Shown: positions 36,164 through 44,420 of the stretch, in pieces | Position numbering within the stretch: the first letter of the stretch is position 1 | Layout of the letters: each line of letters opens with the position of its first letter | Assembly (NCBI GenBank): GCA_005793375.1 | Contig: SXSK01000238.1 | Coordinates: forward strand, 1-48,578 | Direction: 5' to 3' | DNA: 48,578 bases | Source: Verrucomicrobiales bacterium | Lineage (GTDB): Bacteria > Verrucomicrobiota > Verrucomicrobiia > Limisphaerales > UBA9464 | Program-made: the position numbers and the translations under genes | Notes under the pieces: generated by a model | What the model saw: the letters and a program-made list of their open reading frames with translations, nothing else | Databases searched by the model: none | Told to the model about the DNA's origin: nothing

Positions 36164-37465
36164 TCACTTCCGCGTCGACAAATCCAAGCTCACCCCCCAA
36201 ACCGCGTTCATTTGAGCTCCAAGACGTGCATCATCCATCGACAAAAACAACCAACGCCTCGCGGGACCTGTGGACTTCGCCCGCAATGCCGTGGCGCCGC
36301 TTGGCACGGAAATCATTTGAACTTCCGGCGGAATTTCCAGGCGCACTCCCGTTCCTCCCGCACCGCCGTTGGGGTTGTTTAGATCCGGACCGGTGAGAGT
36401 GTAGTGAGAGCTGTCAGCGCTCCATTGCAAATTCCATTCCGCGGGCAGACCGGCATCTGTGGGACCTGTAAAAACTTGGCGAAGCGCCAATTCCGGAAGA
36501 TCCACAGGTAGGCCGTTGCTCCAGAAAGTGATGCGCAGCTCGGAAGTCGCGTCCCGTTCTGGAAACAGGGCGTAATCTGTCTTGAGCGAATCACCTGGCT
36601 GGATCGGCGGCACGTCTGGAACGGGCATTGGTCGAACTGCTTGGCCTCGCGCTTCTCTCTGGGGCAGTTCCTGAGGCTGGGGCCGCGGCGCGTCGTCAAA
36701 GCCTTCTGGTTGCGGTTGGTTCCAGATCTGGGCTTGGATCTCTTGTTGGGTCTCGATTCGCGTCTTAATGGTAAACATCCCCAGGGCCACCGCGCCTACC
36801 AAAAACAGGAAAGAAACCAACCCAGTGAGCGTCGGCCAGTGTCGGATCGAAAGTGTTTCGCCCGGGGGAAGGGCAACTTTGGCGCGTTTAATGGATGCTG
36901 CCCAACGTGCCACGGCAAAACTTACCAAGAGGTTCACGATGATGGCGAAGACAAGTCCGCCGAGCATGAGGGTAGGACCGACCGAAGTACCCTGACGTTC
37001 CAAGGCCCCGCTGATCATTCCTGCCGGCAGCAAGACTCCTAGCAATGTGAACACCAACAGTGGCCAAGTGAGCGCGGCGATGGTGCCTAACAGCAAGCCT
37101 CGACGCTGTCCAAAAGCTTTTCGGATCTGTGCCAGCCCGATCCATCCAAGCATCGTCCCAATCAACGCCACAGAGAGAGTTCCAATCGCCGGCCACATTA
37201 GGTAAGAAATAATTTGAGCAGGGTTTTGAAACCGGATGCGGCCCGCCATGGCGTTCGAGACGAATCCAGCCAGGACCTGCACCAGGAAGAAGAGGCTGAA
37301 GACGACAACGATCCCCCCAAGGATTGCCGGTAACGAGGGAGCGCGTTTGACGAGCCTCTCAGACTTTTGGGGGGGCAAAGGCGGTGGCAGGGGCGGGGGA
37401 TTGCTCGCGGAACCTAGCGTCGAGTTCCACGGGGTTCCTTGAGTTGAGGGGTCGGCATCAGCCAT
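36164..37465 (-). CDS. Polyproline membrane protein (DUF4190-like N-terminal part)
   Basis: 433 residues, no named family as a whole. A cytoplasmic N-terminus carries a proline tract (NPPPLPPPLPP, about residues 22-32). Four to five membrane helices follow (about 48-70, 88-108, 124-146, 165-185, 210-232). Helices two and three with IGLAQIRKAFGQRRGLLLGTIA between them resemble DUF4190-type proteins. The C-terminal half is a hydrophilic, probably periplasmic domain with a proline-rich linker and a strand-rich end (PSGATALRAKSTGPARRWLFLSMDD). The consecutive prolines would be expected to need EF-P for smooth translation. Upstream of and on the same strand as the FAD oxidoreductase gene. Confidence 0.75.
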   Translation of the reverse strand: MADADPSTQGTPWNSTLGSASNPPPLPPPLPPQKSERLVKRAPSLPAILGGIVVVFSLFFLVQVLAGFVSNAMAGRIRFQNPAQIISYLMWPAIGTLSVALIGTMLGWIGLAQIRKAFGQRRGLLLGTIAALTWPLLVFTLLGVLLPAGMISGALERQGTSVGPTLMLGGLVFAIIVNLLVSFAVARWAASIKRAKVALPPGETLSIRHWPTLTGLVSFLFLVGAVALGMFTIKTRIETQQEIQAQIWNQPQPEGFDDAPRPQPQELPQREARGQAVRPMPVPDVPPIQPGDSLKTDYALFPERDATSELRITFWSNGLPVDLPELALRQVFTGPTDAGLPAEWNLQWSADSSHYTLTGPDLNNPNGGAGGTGVRLEIPPEVQMISVPSGATALRAKSTGPARRWLFLSMDDARLGAQMNAVWGVSLDLSTRK

Positions 37466-37677
37466 GGCAGTAGTTTGTCATAGAAATGAGACCGGCGCGA
37501 CTCTCAACGGTTTCCTAGTCTTAGCACGGTTCTAGATTTCATTGGACCCGAATCACCGAGGAACGGCACGCGATCATTCACTGCCTGCCCGACGCTCTGG
37601 TTCAATTATTAGCGCCTGTTAATGTCCGATAACCGCATCGACAGTCAACATCCGTTGGAATAAGCCTTATCCACCTT

Positions 37678-38695
37678 ATGAGAACTCTTGGGTGGGGTGT
37701 TATTGTGGGTGTGGTTCTGGGTTTGGCAATGCCGGGCGCCCTGGCCCTGGGTGATGAACCTGATGTCGAACAGAATTTGGGGCGAGAGTTGAGTGTGCAA
37801 CGTCGGCTGTTGGAGGGCGAACAGTTTACTCTGCCATTGCCCGTGGTCCTCGACATCGGCGAGACACTGTTTTCCGCCAACTGGACTTCTCAAGAAGGCG
37901 CCGGCCGGCCCTTAACCAAAGGAAATGGCAACCCGCTCGTCGATCCCTCGGAGCCATTGCTGTTTCCAAGAAATTTCAATCGCGTTTCGGCGTCCGACGC
38001 CAATTCGCGGCCCTCCAATCCAAAGGAGTCACCTTTGGAACCCTCGAACGTCGCGCGGACGGCACCTGGAACACCACGGGTGTGGAAGGTCTTCCGGCCC
38101 CCAGCTTGACGAGTGCTGGAGCAGGCTCCCCGCCATCGCTAATCGTCCTTCCCTGCCGATCAGCAACCAGGGATGGATTTTCACGGAGCCGAACCCGTAC
38201 AACCCGCCCGGTAATTTGCGCCCCGCCGATGGACCGCTTTATTCCATGGACCTAACCAGTTCTCAATTACCCCCACCGCGTCTGCGCGCGCAGAATGGAG
38301 TTGTTGAGGTTCCTGCCTACACCGATCTCAAGCTGCACGATATTTGCAGTGGACCCGACGATCCCAATCGAGAGGCGCTCGATATGAATCAGCCGGCGGG
38401 TTCGCCCGCGTTTTTTGCGGGCAACACAAAATTCCTGACGCGAAAGCTTTGGGGTGCTGCCAAGAAGCCGAACTATTTCCATCACGGCAAATTTACCACT
38501 ATGCGTGAAGCGATCCTGGCACATTCGGGCGAGGCGCAAGGGTCGCGCAATGCCTTCGAGGCATTGAGTGCCAACGACCGCAACGCGATCATTGAATTTT
38601 TGAAGACCCTGCAAGTGCTTCCTCCGGGGACACGGCGTTTAGTTGTGGATGAAAATGGGCGACCCCGGTCCTGGCCTCCTGACGCGGAGGACTGA
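37678..38695 (+). pseudogene. Decayed di-haem oxidoreductase (DHOR/DUF1111 family)
   Basis: Three reading frames in succession carry pieces of one DHOR-type protein in the right order. Frame 1 (from ATG 37678) has a signal peptide and GETLFSANWTSQEGAGRPLTKG...LLFPRNFNRVSASDANS. A different frame (about 37995-38150) reads RRQFAALQSKGVTFGTLERR...VEGLPAPSLTSAGAGSPPSL. A third frame (about 38150-38695) reads LPISNQGWIFTEPNPYNPP...TDLKLHDICSGPDDPN...FLTRKLWGAA...FHHGKFTTMREAILAHSGEA...FLKTLQVLPPGT. Intact relatives, from memory, have the first CxxCH just after DANS and the second just before LP(L)xNQGWI. Neither CxxCH is present, and about half the protein is missing. Two internal deletions, each shifting the frame, explain this best. 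Confidence 0.85.
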
Positions 38696-38871
38696 GCTTG
38701 AAACGGGCGATGGTCGTTTCTAGGTAAAGCCCGGCTATGACTGGCAATTCGCAGGTGAACTCGAACCGCCTAAAGACGGCCCAACCGCAACTGGCAGCTC
38801 CATGAGTATGGCTGATTCGCGCGAGTGGCCTGGCTTGGCGAGGTCGGGACCGAAAGTGGCCAGAGCCCCGC

Positions 38872-39483
38872 CTATTTCTTGTTTTTATCGACCTTGTCGC
38901 CGGCGCGCTCCACTTCGACTTCTTTGACGAAGGAATTGAACTTGTCGACGATCTGGTTCCGTTCGGTCATGAGTTCAGCGTATTTCTTGTTGGTGTCGTT
39001 CAAACGCCCCACGATTTCGTTTCGATCATCGACGGACTTCCGCATGGCCACGATGACTTCATTGGCCCGAACCATGTTGCTATTGGCGGTGTACAGCTGA
39101 TTGGTCGCTCGTTCGAAGGCAATCTTGTAATGGGCGGCAGCGTTCGAGTGAACTCGCGCTTCGTATTCGATCGCCGCCAGTTTCTTGGCTAGATCAGTGA
39201 TCTGCATTTGGTTGGAGCGTGTCACAGCATTGGCGTTCTTCCGTTCCAGCTCGATTCGATTGATCTCCGATTGAAGGTTCTCGATCGATTGTTGCAGTTG
39301 ATGTTTTGCCCCGTGGTCTTGCTGGACGCTTTCCTTGAGCTTCTGGTTTTCGGTGAACAGCAGGGTTTCCCGTTTCCATTGCCATCCAATCAATCCGACC
39401 AATGCCAGGGTCAAGACGATCAGTAGGTTGACACCGCTGAATGCCGCTTGGTCCCGACTCAGGGGGTGGAATTGAATTTTCAT
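38872..39483 (-). CDS. Single-span membrane protein with long coiled coil
   Basis: 203 residues, unrecognised. One N-terminal membrane helix (about 19-36, VNLLIVLTLALVGLIGWQW) is followed by an uninterrupted charged heptad-like region to the C-terminus (KLKESVQQ...LQSEINRIELERK...KKLAAIEYEARVH...NEIVGRLNDTNKKYAEL), ending KVDKNKK. The topology suggests a periplasmic or cytoplasmic coiled-coil rod anchored in the inner membrane. Tail composition is low in hydrophobics and rich in N, K and E, unlike enzymes. No operon partner touches it; the upstream LAB_N gene diverges. The 176-base gap 38696-38871 holds only a weak GAAACG/CGTTTC dyad at 38700-38720. Confidence 0.75.
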   Translation of the reverse strand: MKIQFHPLSRDQAAFSGVNLLIVLTLALVGLIGWQWKRETLLFTENQKLKESVQQDHGAKHQLQQSIENLQSEINRIELERKNANAVTRSNQMQITDLAKKLAAIEYEARVHSNAAAHYKIAFERATNQLYTANSNMVRANEVIVAMRKSVDDRNEIVGRLNDTNKKYAELMTERNQIVDKFNSFVKEVEVERAGDKVDKNKK

Positions 39484-39733
39484 GTCACTAGTTTAGTCGG
39501 CTGGCCCGCGAACCTTCCGCATGCCGAATGTGCGGGAATGTTCTCAAGCTCCTACTGAATTGTCAAAACGCGTGATTGGCGTCCCGTAATCCGGGGGCGG
39601 AATTGACCCGGTGGACGTCGAGCAAGGCGAGTCGGCGCCAGAATAGGGCGCCGGGCTGTGGTAGATCGTCGTGCGCAAAAATTTCCGGTTGTCGACTTGC
39701 GAATCGGTTCGTGGCGCGGGAATGCTGCCCTCC

Positions 39734-40147
39734 ATGAACAGCGTTTGGGAATTGCTCTTTCCGGGAGGTCATTTCCTGGGAATCTTGTGGCATCCGTGGA
39801 AGTTGGTTGGCTGGCTGGGAAACGCGGTCTTTTTTAGCCGCTTTCTCGTCCAGTGGTATGTCACGGAGAAACGCAAGCAGGTGGTGATTCCGGTGGCGTT
39901 TTGGTGGCTGAGCCTCATTGGGGCGTTACTACTTTTTTCCTATGCCGCCCTTTATCAGCGCGATTCCGTCTTCATTTTTGCGTACGCCTTTACCTGGATC
40001 CCTTATATCCGCAACCTCCTCATCCATCATAGGCATCATGACGCGTCGCAGCACTGTCCCAGGTGCTCCCGCGTGAGCCCGCCGGAGGCCTCGTTTTGCT
40101 CCGCCTGTGGGCAGTCGCTCACCAAAGCGGTCAACTCCACCAGTTGA
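39734..40147 (+). CDS. LAB_N (lipid-A biosynthesis N-terminal type) membrane protein with C-terminal zinc ribbon
   Basis: 137 residues. Three membrane helices (about 13-38, 50-72, 78-96) match the LAB_N/SWEET-like domain (GNAVFFSRFLVQWYVTEKRK, VIPVAFWWLSLIGALLLFSYA, DSVFIFAYAFTWIPYIRNL). LAB_N proteins are usually about 90-100 residues and found near glycosyltransferases. Here a four-cysteine zinc ribbon is appended: C108-x2-C111 and C122-x2-C125 (CPRCSRVSPPEASFCSACG). This is unusual for the family. Start ATG 39734, with in-frame ATG 39722 also possible; a longer frame from 39671 is unlikely. The 250-base gap upstream holds nothing I can name. It converges on the small-protein pair with a 39-base gap. 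Confidence 0.83.
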   Translation: MNSVWELLFPGGHFLGILWHPWKLVGWLGNAVFFSRFLVQWYVTEKRKQVVIPVAFWWLSLIGALLLFSYAALYQRDSVFIFAYAFTWIPYIRNLLIHHRHHDASQHCPRCSRVSPPEASFCSACGQSLTKAVNSTS

Positions 40148-40186
40148 TGGGTGGTTGACGCTGGCCTTCGCCCTGGGGGCGTTGCA

Positions 40187-40579
40187 TCACGGACGTGCCG
40201 CGTTGGTCTTTGGACCAGACCCGGTTGGTGGCGGCTCTGTCAACGCTGCAGGTGCGGCATCCGTGGCGGTTTGGAACCCGGTTCTCATCAGAATGGCTTG
40301 GTAATCCGAATGGGCCGCGCCAAATTCTCGAAGGCGTTCAATCAATCCGTCCATGCGAACTTCTTCGGCGCGCACCTGTTGCAACACGACCTCGCGCGAT
40401 ACGAGTTCGCGATTGCTCTGCCAGACTTGGTGCCCCATGAAACTCGCAACGCCGAGGTAAGCCGCCAGGCTTGAAATCAAACTCAGGCGCAGAACCGATC
40501 GGGTTGCGGCTAGTTCATGTTGCAAGGTAACCAAAACAGCCGCTTCGCCTGGCTCCGGTGGAATGGGTTCTTGGTTCAT
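40187..40579 (-). CDS. Small single-span membrane protein, second of a pair
   Basis: 130 residues, unrecognised. One membrane helix (about 29-50, RLSLISSLAAYLGVASFMG) is followed by a helical region with alternating charge (QSNRELVSREVVLQQVRAEEVRMDGLIERLREFG), and the C-terminus is proline/threonine-rich (TEPPPTGSGPKTNAARP). It begins five bases after the stop of the upstream 108-residue gene, so the two are one operon. The similar helix-plus-coil layout of both suggests a complex, which is inference. Confidence 0.68.
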   Translation of the reverse strand: MNQEPIPPEPGEAAVLVTLQHELAATRSVLRLSLISSLAAYLGVASFMGHQVWQSNRELVSREVVLQQVRAEEVRMDGLIERLREFGAAHSDYQAILMRTGFQTATDAAPAALTEPPPTGSGPKTNAARP

Positions 40580-40584
40580 GCAGA

Positions 40585-40911
40585 TCAGGGCTGGGTCGGC
40601 TTCAACAACTGGCTGGGCGCGCTATTGGTGAGAATCTGCCCGCGACTATCGCCGAGTCCCAAAGCAGCCGGTGGCAGGCCTGCACTGGTCAGGATGGGAT
40701 GGATCGCTGGATTTTTCTGGGCATACTGAACACTTTCCATGATCAGGTTCCCAACTGCCTGCCGTTTCAAATTGTACCGGCTGACTTCTGTCACTTGTTC
40801 CTGAATCTGGCGGGCTCTTGTCACCTGCAAGAGACACAAAATCCCAATCCCGACACCCGCCAGCAAATTGAGCGATGTCAGTGTTTGTAGGTTGAAGTTG
40901 AACTGATTCAT
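40585..40911 (-). CDS. Small single-span membrane protein, first of a pair
   Basis: 108 residues, unrecognised. An N-terminal amphipathic stretch (MNQFNFNLQTLTSLN) leads into a membrane helix (about 14-29, LLAGVGIGILCLLQV). A charged helical segment (RARQIQEQVTEVSRYNLKRQAVGNLIMESVQYAQ) and a short tail (HPILTSAGLPPAALGLG) follow. It is the upstream member of a two-gene minus-strand operon. The IPT-repeat gene diverges from it; the 198 bases between should hold both promoters, but I see no clear boxes. Confidence 0.68.
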   Translation of the reverse strand: MNQFNFNLQTLTSLNLLAGVGIGILCLLQVTRARQIQEQVTEVSRYNLKRQAVGNLIMESVQYAQKNPAIHPILTSAGLPPAALGLGDSRGQILTNSAPSQLLKPTQP

Positions 40912-41109
40912 GTCACGCAGGCCAGTCTACCGAGAAATCGCTGAAACCGCGAGGGTAAACCCAGGAGGATCGAGACAGGGCCGACCGCCGCCTTTTGAGC
41001 AGCATTGGCCTCCGCTATTCGCGCCAACGTTTACGGTTGTGAAATTCCGCTTTTGACTTCAGACAGGCGTTGGGCTCCATTGCGACTTGGTTTCTCGCGA
41101 ATTCACGAT

Positions 41110-43218
41110 ATGACTTGGCTACTTCCAACGCGGATGGCTGTCGTAATGACGCTCCTGTGGCTGTTTTTCTCGGGCGATCTTCAGGCGATTCCGCGAATTA
41201 TCACTGTCACGCCCGGCGGTGGGGCGCCTGGAACACAGGTTGTCATCGAAGGGACCCAGCTCGGTGCGATCACGAAAGTTTTTTTTGGGGATGCGCTTGG
41301 GAACATCCTCCAGCGCACCGCCAACGTCCTGGTGGTCGTGGTGCCACTGGATGCGACGTCTGCGCCTCTTTACGTGTATGAGGCCAATGGAAACTTTGAT
41401 TACACACCGCTTTCTTTCCAAGTGGCGCCGCGCATCAGCACTGTCAGCCCCTCGCGGGGTGTTCCCGGCGAAGAAGTCCTCATTGATGGCTTCAACTTCA
41501 GCAATATTAACAACTTGGGATTGGCGCCCCGTGTATTCTTCAACAACGTGCAGGCCTCAGTGTTCGTGGCATCGGATACCCAGCTGCGAACCATCGTGCC
41601 ACCCCTTGCGACCACCGGTCCAGTCACCGTGCAAACCCTCGCTGGAATTCACAGCACACCAGCGCCCTTCTATCTGCCGCCTATTATCGAATCTTTCACT
41701 CCGGCTCGAGCTCGCGTGGGCGACGTGCTCACGATCAATGGAGTCAATTTCACCGGGGCAACCCGTCTCCAAGTTGGGGGTGCTCAAGCCACGATCCTCA
41801 ATGCGCAACTCAAGGAAATGACGGTGCGTATTCCTGAAGGAGCTCTGGATGGCCCGCTGTTTGTTGAGACCCCCGGCGGTGCCTTTTTGTCGAGCGTTCA
41901 GACTCCCTTCTTGTTGCTGCCAAAGATCGACAGCTTCGATCCCGCTGGTGGGTCCGTCGGCACGACCGTCACGATTCGTGGCACGGGTCTTGCCCAGGCC
42001 AACCAAGCTTACTTTGGAGACAAGATCGTCTCCATTGCTGCCAAGTCACCCACCACCGCAACCTGCGTCGTGCCGAATGGTGCCCTTACCGGCCCCATTA
42101 CGATCCAGACCCCCAGCGGCACGAACCAGAGCCAGTCGATCTTTTACGTTTCGCCCTCCGTTAATCTCATCAACCCAAGCCGCGGCCAGACCGGCGCGGT
42201 GGTGACTGTTACCGGACTCAACCTTTTGGGAACCACTCGGGTGGAATTTGGGGGCGTTTCCACACCGGAGTTTTCGGTGGAAAGCAACACCCGCCTGACC
42301 ACTCGAGTCCCAGTCGGCGCCGTCAGCGGGGTCGTGCGAATCACGAATCCTGGTGGATCCGTCTCGAGTTCCCAGGCATACGAAGTCACTGGGGATGAAC
42401 CGTTGATCTCCAGCTTCACACCCACATTTGGCGTTGCGGGAACCCTTGTAACTCTGACCGGGCTTAATTTCCGAGACGCCACCAACGTCACATTCAATGG
42501 TGTTTCATCCATACCTGCGGTGCAAAGTGATACCCGCCTGGTAGTGGCTGTTCCTGCCGGTGCCTCGTCGGGTCCCCTACAGGTTTTTTCTCCCAAAGGA
42601 ACGGGAACGGCCTCTCAGGAGTTCATATATGGCGATCAGGCGGATCTGAAACTCGCGGTGAATGCCACTCCCAACCCTCCAGTGGTCGGCATGCCGCTGG
42701 TTTACAGCATCGATGTCAGAAATAACGGTCCACTCGATGCCGTGGGGGTCGTCATAACGTTCGCGATTCCTGGAGTATTGGACTATGTCAACGCCACGGC
42801 TTCACGAGGAACTTTTGAAAGGATAGGCACCGGAGTGATCAATACCGTGAGCCGACTCAATGCGGGGGCCACCACCACCCTTCTGGTCATGGTCAAGCCA
42901 TTGATGACTGGAACTATTACAGTCGGTGCTCAGGTCACGTCGGATATCCCAGATAACCAGACCGAAGACAACGCCGCCAAACTGGTTCTAATCGCTGCAC
43001 CCGTCACCCTAAAACTGGACGCGCTTCAAAATGGTTTGGTTCGCATTGTTTGGCCTGATGTCGCCACCAACTTCGTGCTTCAATGCACCTCCCAACCGGG
43101 TTTGACCGACTGGTCCACCGTCACAAATGTTCCCTTCCACATTGAGGACGAATTTCGAGTAGCCCTGCCGTTCGAGCCCAACGAAAACCGTTTCTACCGC
43201 TTAAGACAACGGGAGTAG
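41110..43218 (+). CDS. Secreted protein with six IPT/TIG repeats and a DUF11-like domain
   Basis: 702 residues from ATG 41110; the signal region is RMAVVMTLLWLFFSGDLQAI, and in-frame ATG 41134 is also possible. Six successive IPT/TIG beta-sandwich repeats begin at IITVTPGGGAPGTQV, ISTVSPSRGVPGEEV, IESFTPARARVGDVL, IDSFDPAGGSVGTTV, VNLINPSRGQTGAVV and ISSFTPTFGVAGTLV. A DUF11-type domain (ADLKLAVNATPNPPVVG...VRNNGPLDAVGVVITF...) follows. The C-terminal module ends TDWSTVTN...ENRFYRLRQRE. IPT domains occur in cell-surface and carbohydrate-binding proteins; no catalytic domain is seen. I infer a structural or binding role on the cell surface. It converges on the TPR gene. Confidence 0.88.
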   Translation: MTWLLPTRMAVVMTLLWLFFSGDLQAIPRIITVTPGGGAPGTQVVIEGTQLGAITKVFFGDALGNILQRTANVLVVVVPLDATSAPLYVYEANGNFDYTPLSFQVAPRISTVSPSRGVPGEEVLIDGFNFSNINNLGLAPRVFFNNVQASVFVASDTQLRTIVPPLATTGPVTVQTLAGIHSTPAPFYLPPIIESFTPARARVGDVLTINGVNFTGATRLQVGGAQATILNAQLKEMTVRIPEGALDGPLFVETPGGAFLSSVQTPFLLLPKIDSFDPAGGSVGTTVTIRGTGLAQANQAYFGDKIVSIAAKSPTTATCVVPNGALTGPITIQTPSGTNQSQSIFYVSPSVNLINPSRGQTGAVVTVTGLNLLGTTRVEFGGVSTPEFSVESNTRLTTRVPVGAVSGVVRITNPGGSVSSSQAYEVTGDEPLISSFTPTFGVAGTLVTLTGLNFRDATNVTFNGVSSIPAVQSDTRLVVAVPAGASSGPLQVFSPKGTGTASQEFIYGDQADLKLAVNATPNPPVVGMPLVYSIDVRNNGPLDAVGVVITFAIPGVLDYVNATASRGTFERIGTGVINTVSRLNAGATTTLLVMVKPLMTGTITVGAQVTSDIPDNQTEDNAAKLVLIAAPVTLKLDALQNGLVRIVWPDVATNFVLQCTSQPGLTDWSTVTNVPFHIEDEFRVALPFEPNENRFYRLRQRE

Positions 43219-43325
43219 AGGTGGGTGCGACGAGGTGCGAGCGATCATGGAAGTGGAACCAGGGCGCGGGGTGAAGCTGAGCTGATTATTCCAATCGGCG
43301 GCGCCAGTCAATGACGATCAGGGGG

Positions 43326-44336
43326 TCACTTCGGACCGGTACTGGCTTTGGAGACCTTATTGGTGATGCTACGTTCGATGCGCTGACGCAGTGCCAGATA
43401 AACGGTGTTGGTGACTTCGTTCAGCATCCGTCGCGCGTCGTCGTACCGGCCCACGCGCACGTGCCAGCGCGCCAGATGGGTTAGCACGCCCTGCCGTTCC
43501 ACCGGTCCATCCGCCAAATCCAATGCATTGGTCCACGATTGCATCGCCTCCGAAACCAACCGTGCTTCGGATTGTTTCTTGCCGGCTTCCGTGGGTGCCG
43601 GGTCTGGTTTGATGCCGTAGTACGTCTCTGCGATATCACTCGCCAGGATGAAGTCATGGGGTTTGAGCTCGCGAGCTTTGCCATACAATTCCATGGCTTT
43701 GCGGAACACGCCCTGTTCGTCGACTTTCCACCGTTCTTGGGCATCCTTTCGGAACAGGAAAACAGTCGTGGCGAAATTGTGCCAATACACGGGCTCCAGC
43801 GGATTCAATTCCACTGCTTTTTCATAATACTCGAACGCTTTGTCGATGGGTCCGTGATGGCCATAGATATTGGCCAAGTTGTTCCAGGGCGCCGGGTTTT
43901 TGGGATCGAGCTCGCGAGCTTTTTCATAATGCAGCACCTGCTGCTCTTCCTCGCCGATGTCGCCGAGAAAACTGCCGTAAGCTAGACGAGCCCCCGGGTG
44001 CTTTGGATGTTTTTCGATGAACTCCTCGTAACGCTTGCGTATGGGTTGAAATCGCTGCTCCAGACGTCCCTTGAGTGTGAGCTTCAGTAATTCTGCGTCT
44101 TTTTCGCCCGTTTCTGTCGCTCGAATCCATTCGTCCGCCTCTGCCTGAGCATCGTTGTCCGCCTTGAGAATAACTCGCAGCTCACGTTCGATGGGGTCAG
44201 TGGGTTCGGCTTCCGGGGCGGTGGCGGCCGCGATCACACGGACCAACCCCGTGCGTTGCAGGACCAAATTAGTCAAGGCAGCCGGTTTGTTGGTTGCCAG
44301 CAGAAAACTCAGGGTGCCAATCAGAAGCTCGCTCAC
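43326..44336 (-). CDS. Tetratricopeptide-repeat protein
   Basis: 336 residues with a GTG start at 44336. At least three TPR units are visible: ARLAYGSFLGDIGEEEQQVLHYEKARELDP, APWNNLANIYGHHGPIDKAFEYYEKAVELNP (split at family positions W-L-G-Y-A-F-A-P), and a later one near AMELYGKARELKPHDF. A hydrophobic N-terminal segment (LLIGTLSFLLATN) is too weak for a confident signal. TPR proteins scaffold protein complexes; the partner is unknown. It is divergent from the Tat-exported TIM-barrel gene, with 84 bases between. Confidence 0.83.
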   Translation of the reverse strand: MSELLIGTLSFLLATNKPAALTNLVLQRTGLVRVIAAATAPEAEPTDPIERELRVILKADNDAQAEADEWIRATETGEKDAELLKLTLKGRLEQRFQPIRKRYEEFIEKHPKHPGARLAYGSFLGDIGEEEQQVLHYEKARELDPKNPAPWNNLANIYGHHGPIDKAFEYYEKAVELNPLEPVYWHNFATTVFLFRKDAQERWKVDEQGVFRKAMELYGKARELKPHDFILASDIAETYYGIKPDPAPTEAGKKQSEARLVSEAMQSWTNALDLADGPVERQGVLTHLARWHVRVGRYDDARRMLNEVTNTVYLALRQRIERSITNKVSKASTGPK

Positions 44337-44420
44337 GCTGCAAACCTACGCCCTTGTCGGCTGGAAACAAGCGGTGCTTGCCGGCTTGAGAAGTGCATGC
44401 GAAAAGAAGGCGCTCATCGT

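Noticed and set aside
38700-38720. GAAACG/CGTTTC hairpin after the DHOR pseudogene as a terminator.
   Set aside because: A six-base stem with a nine-base loop and no T-tract is too weak to call.
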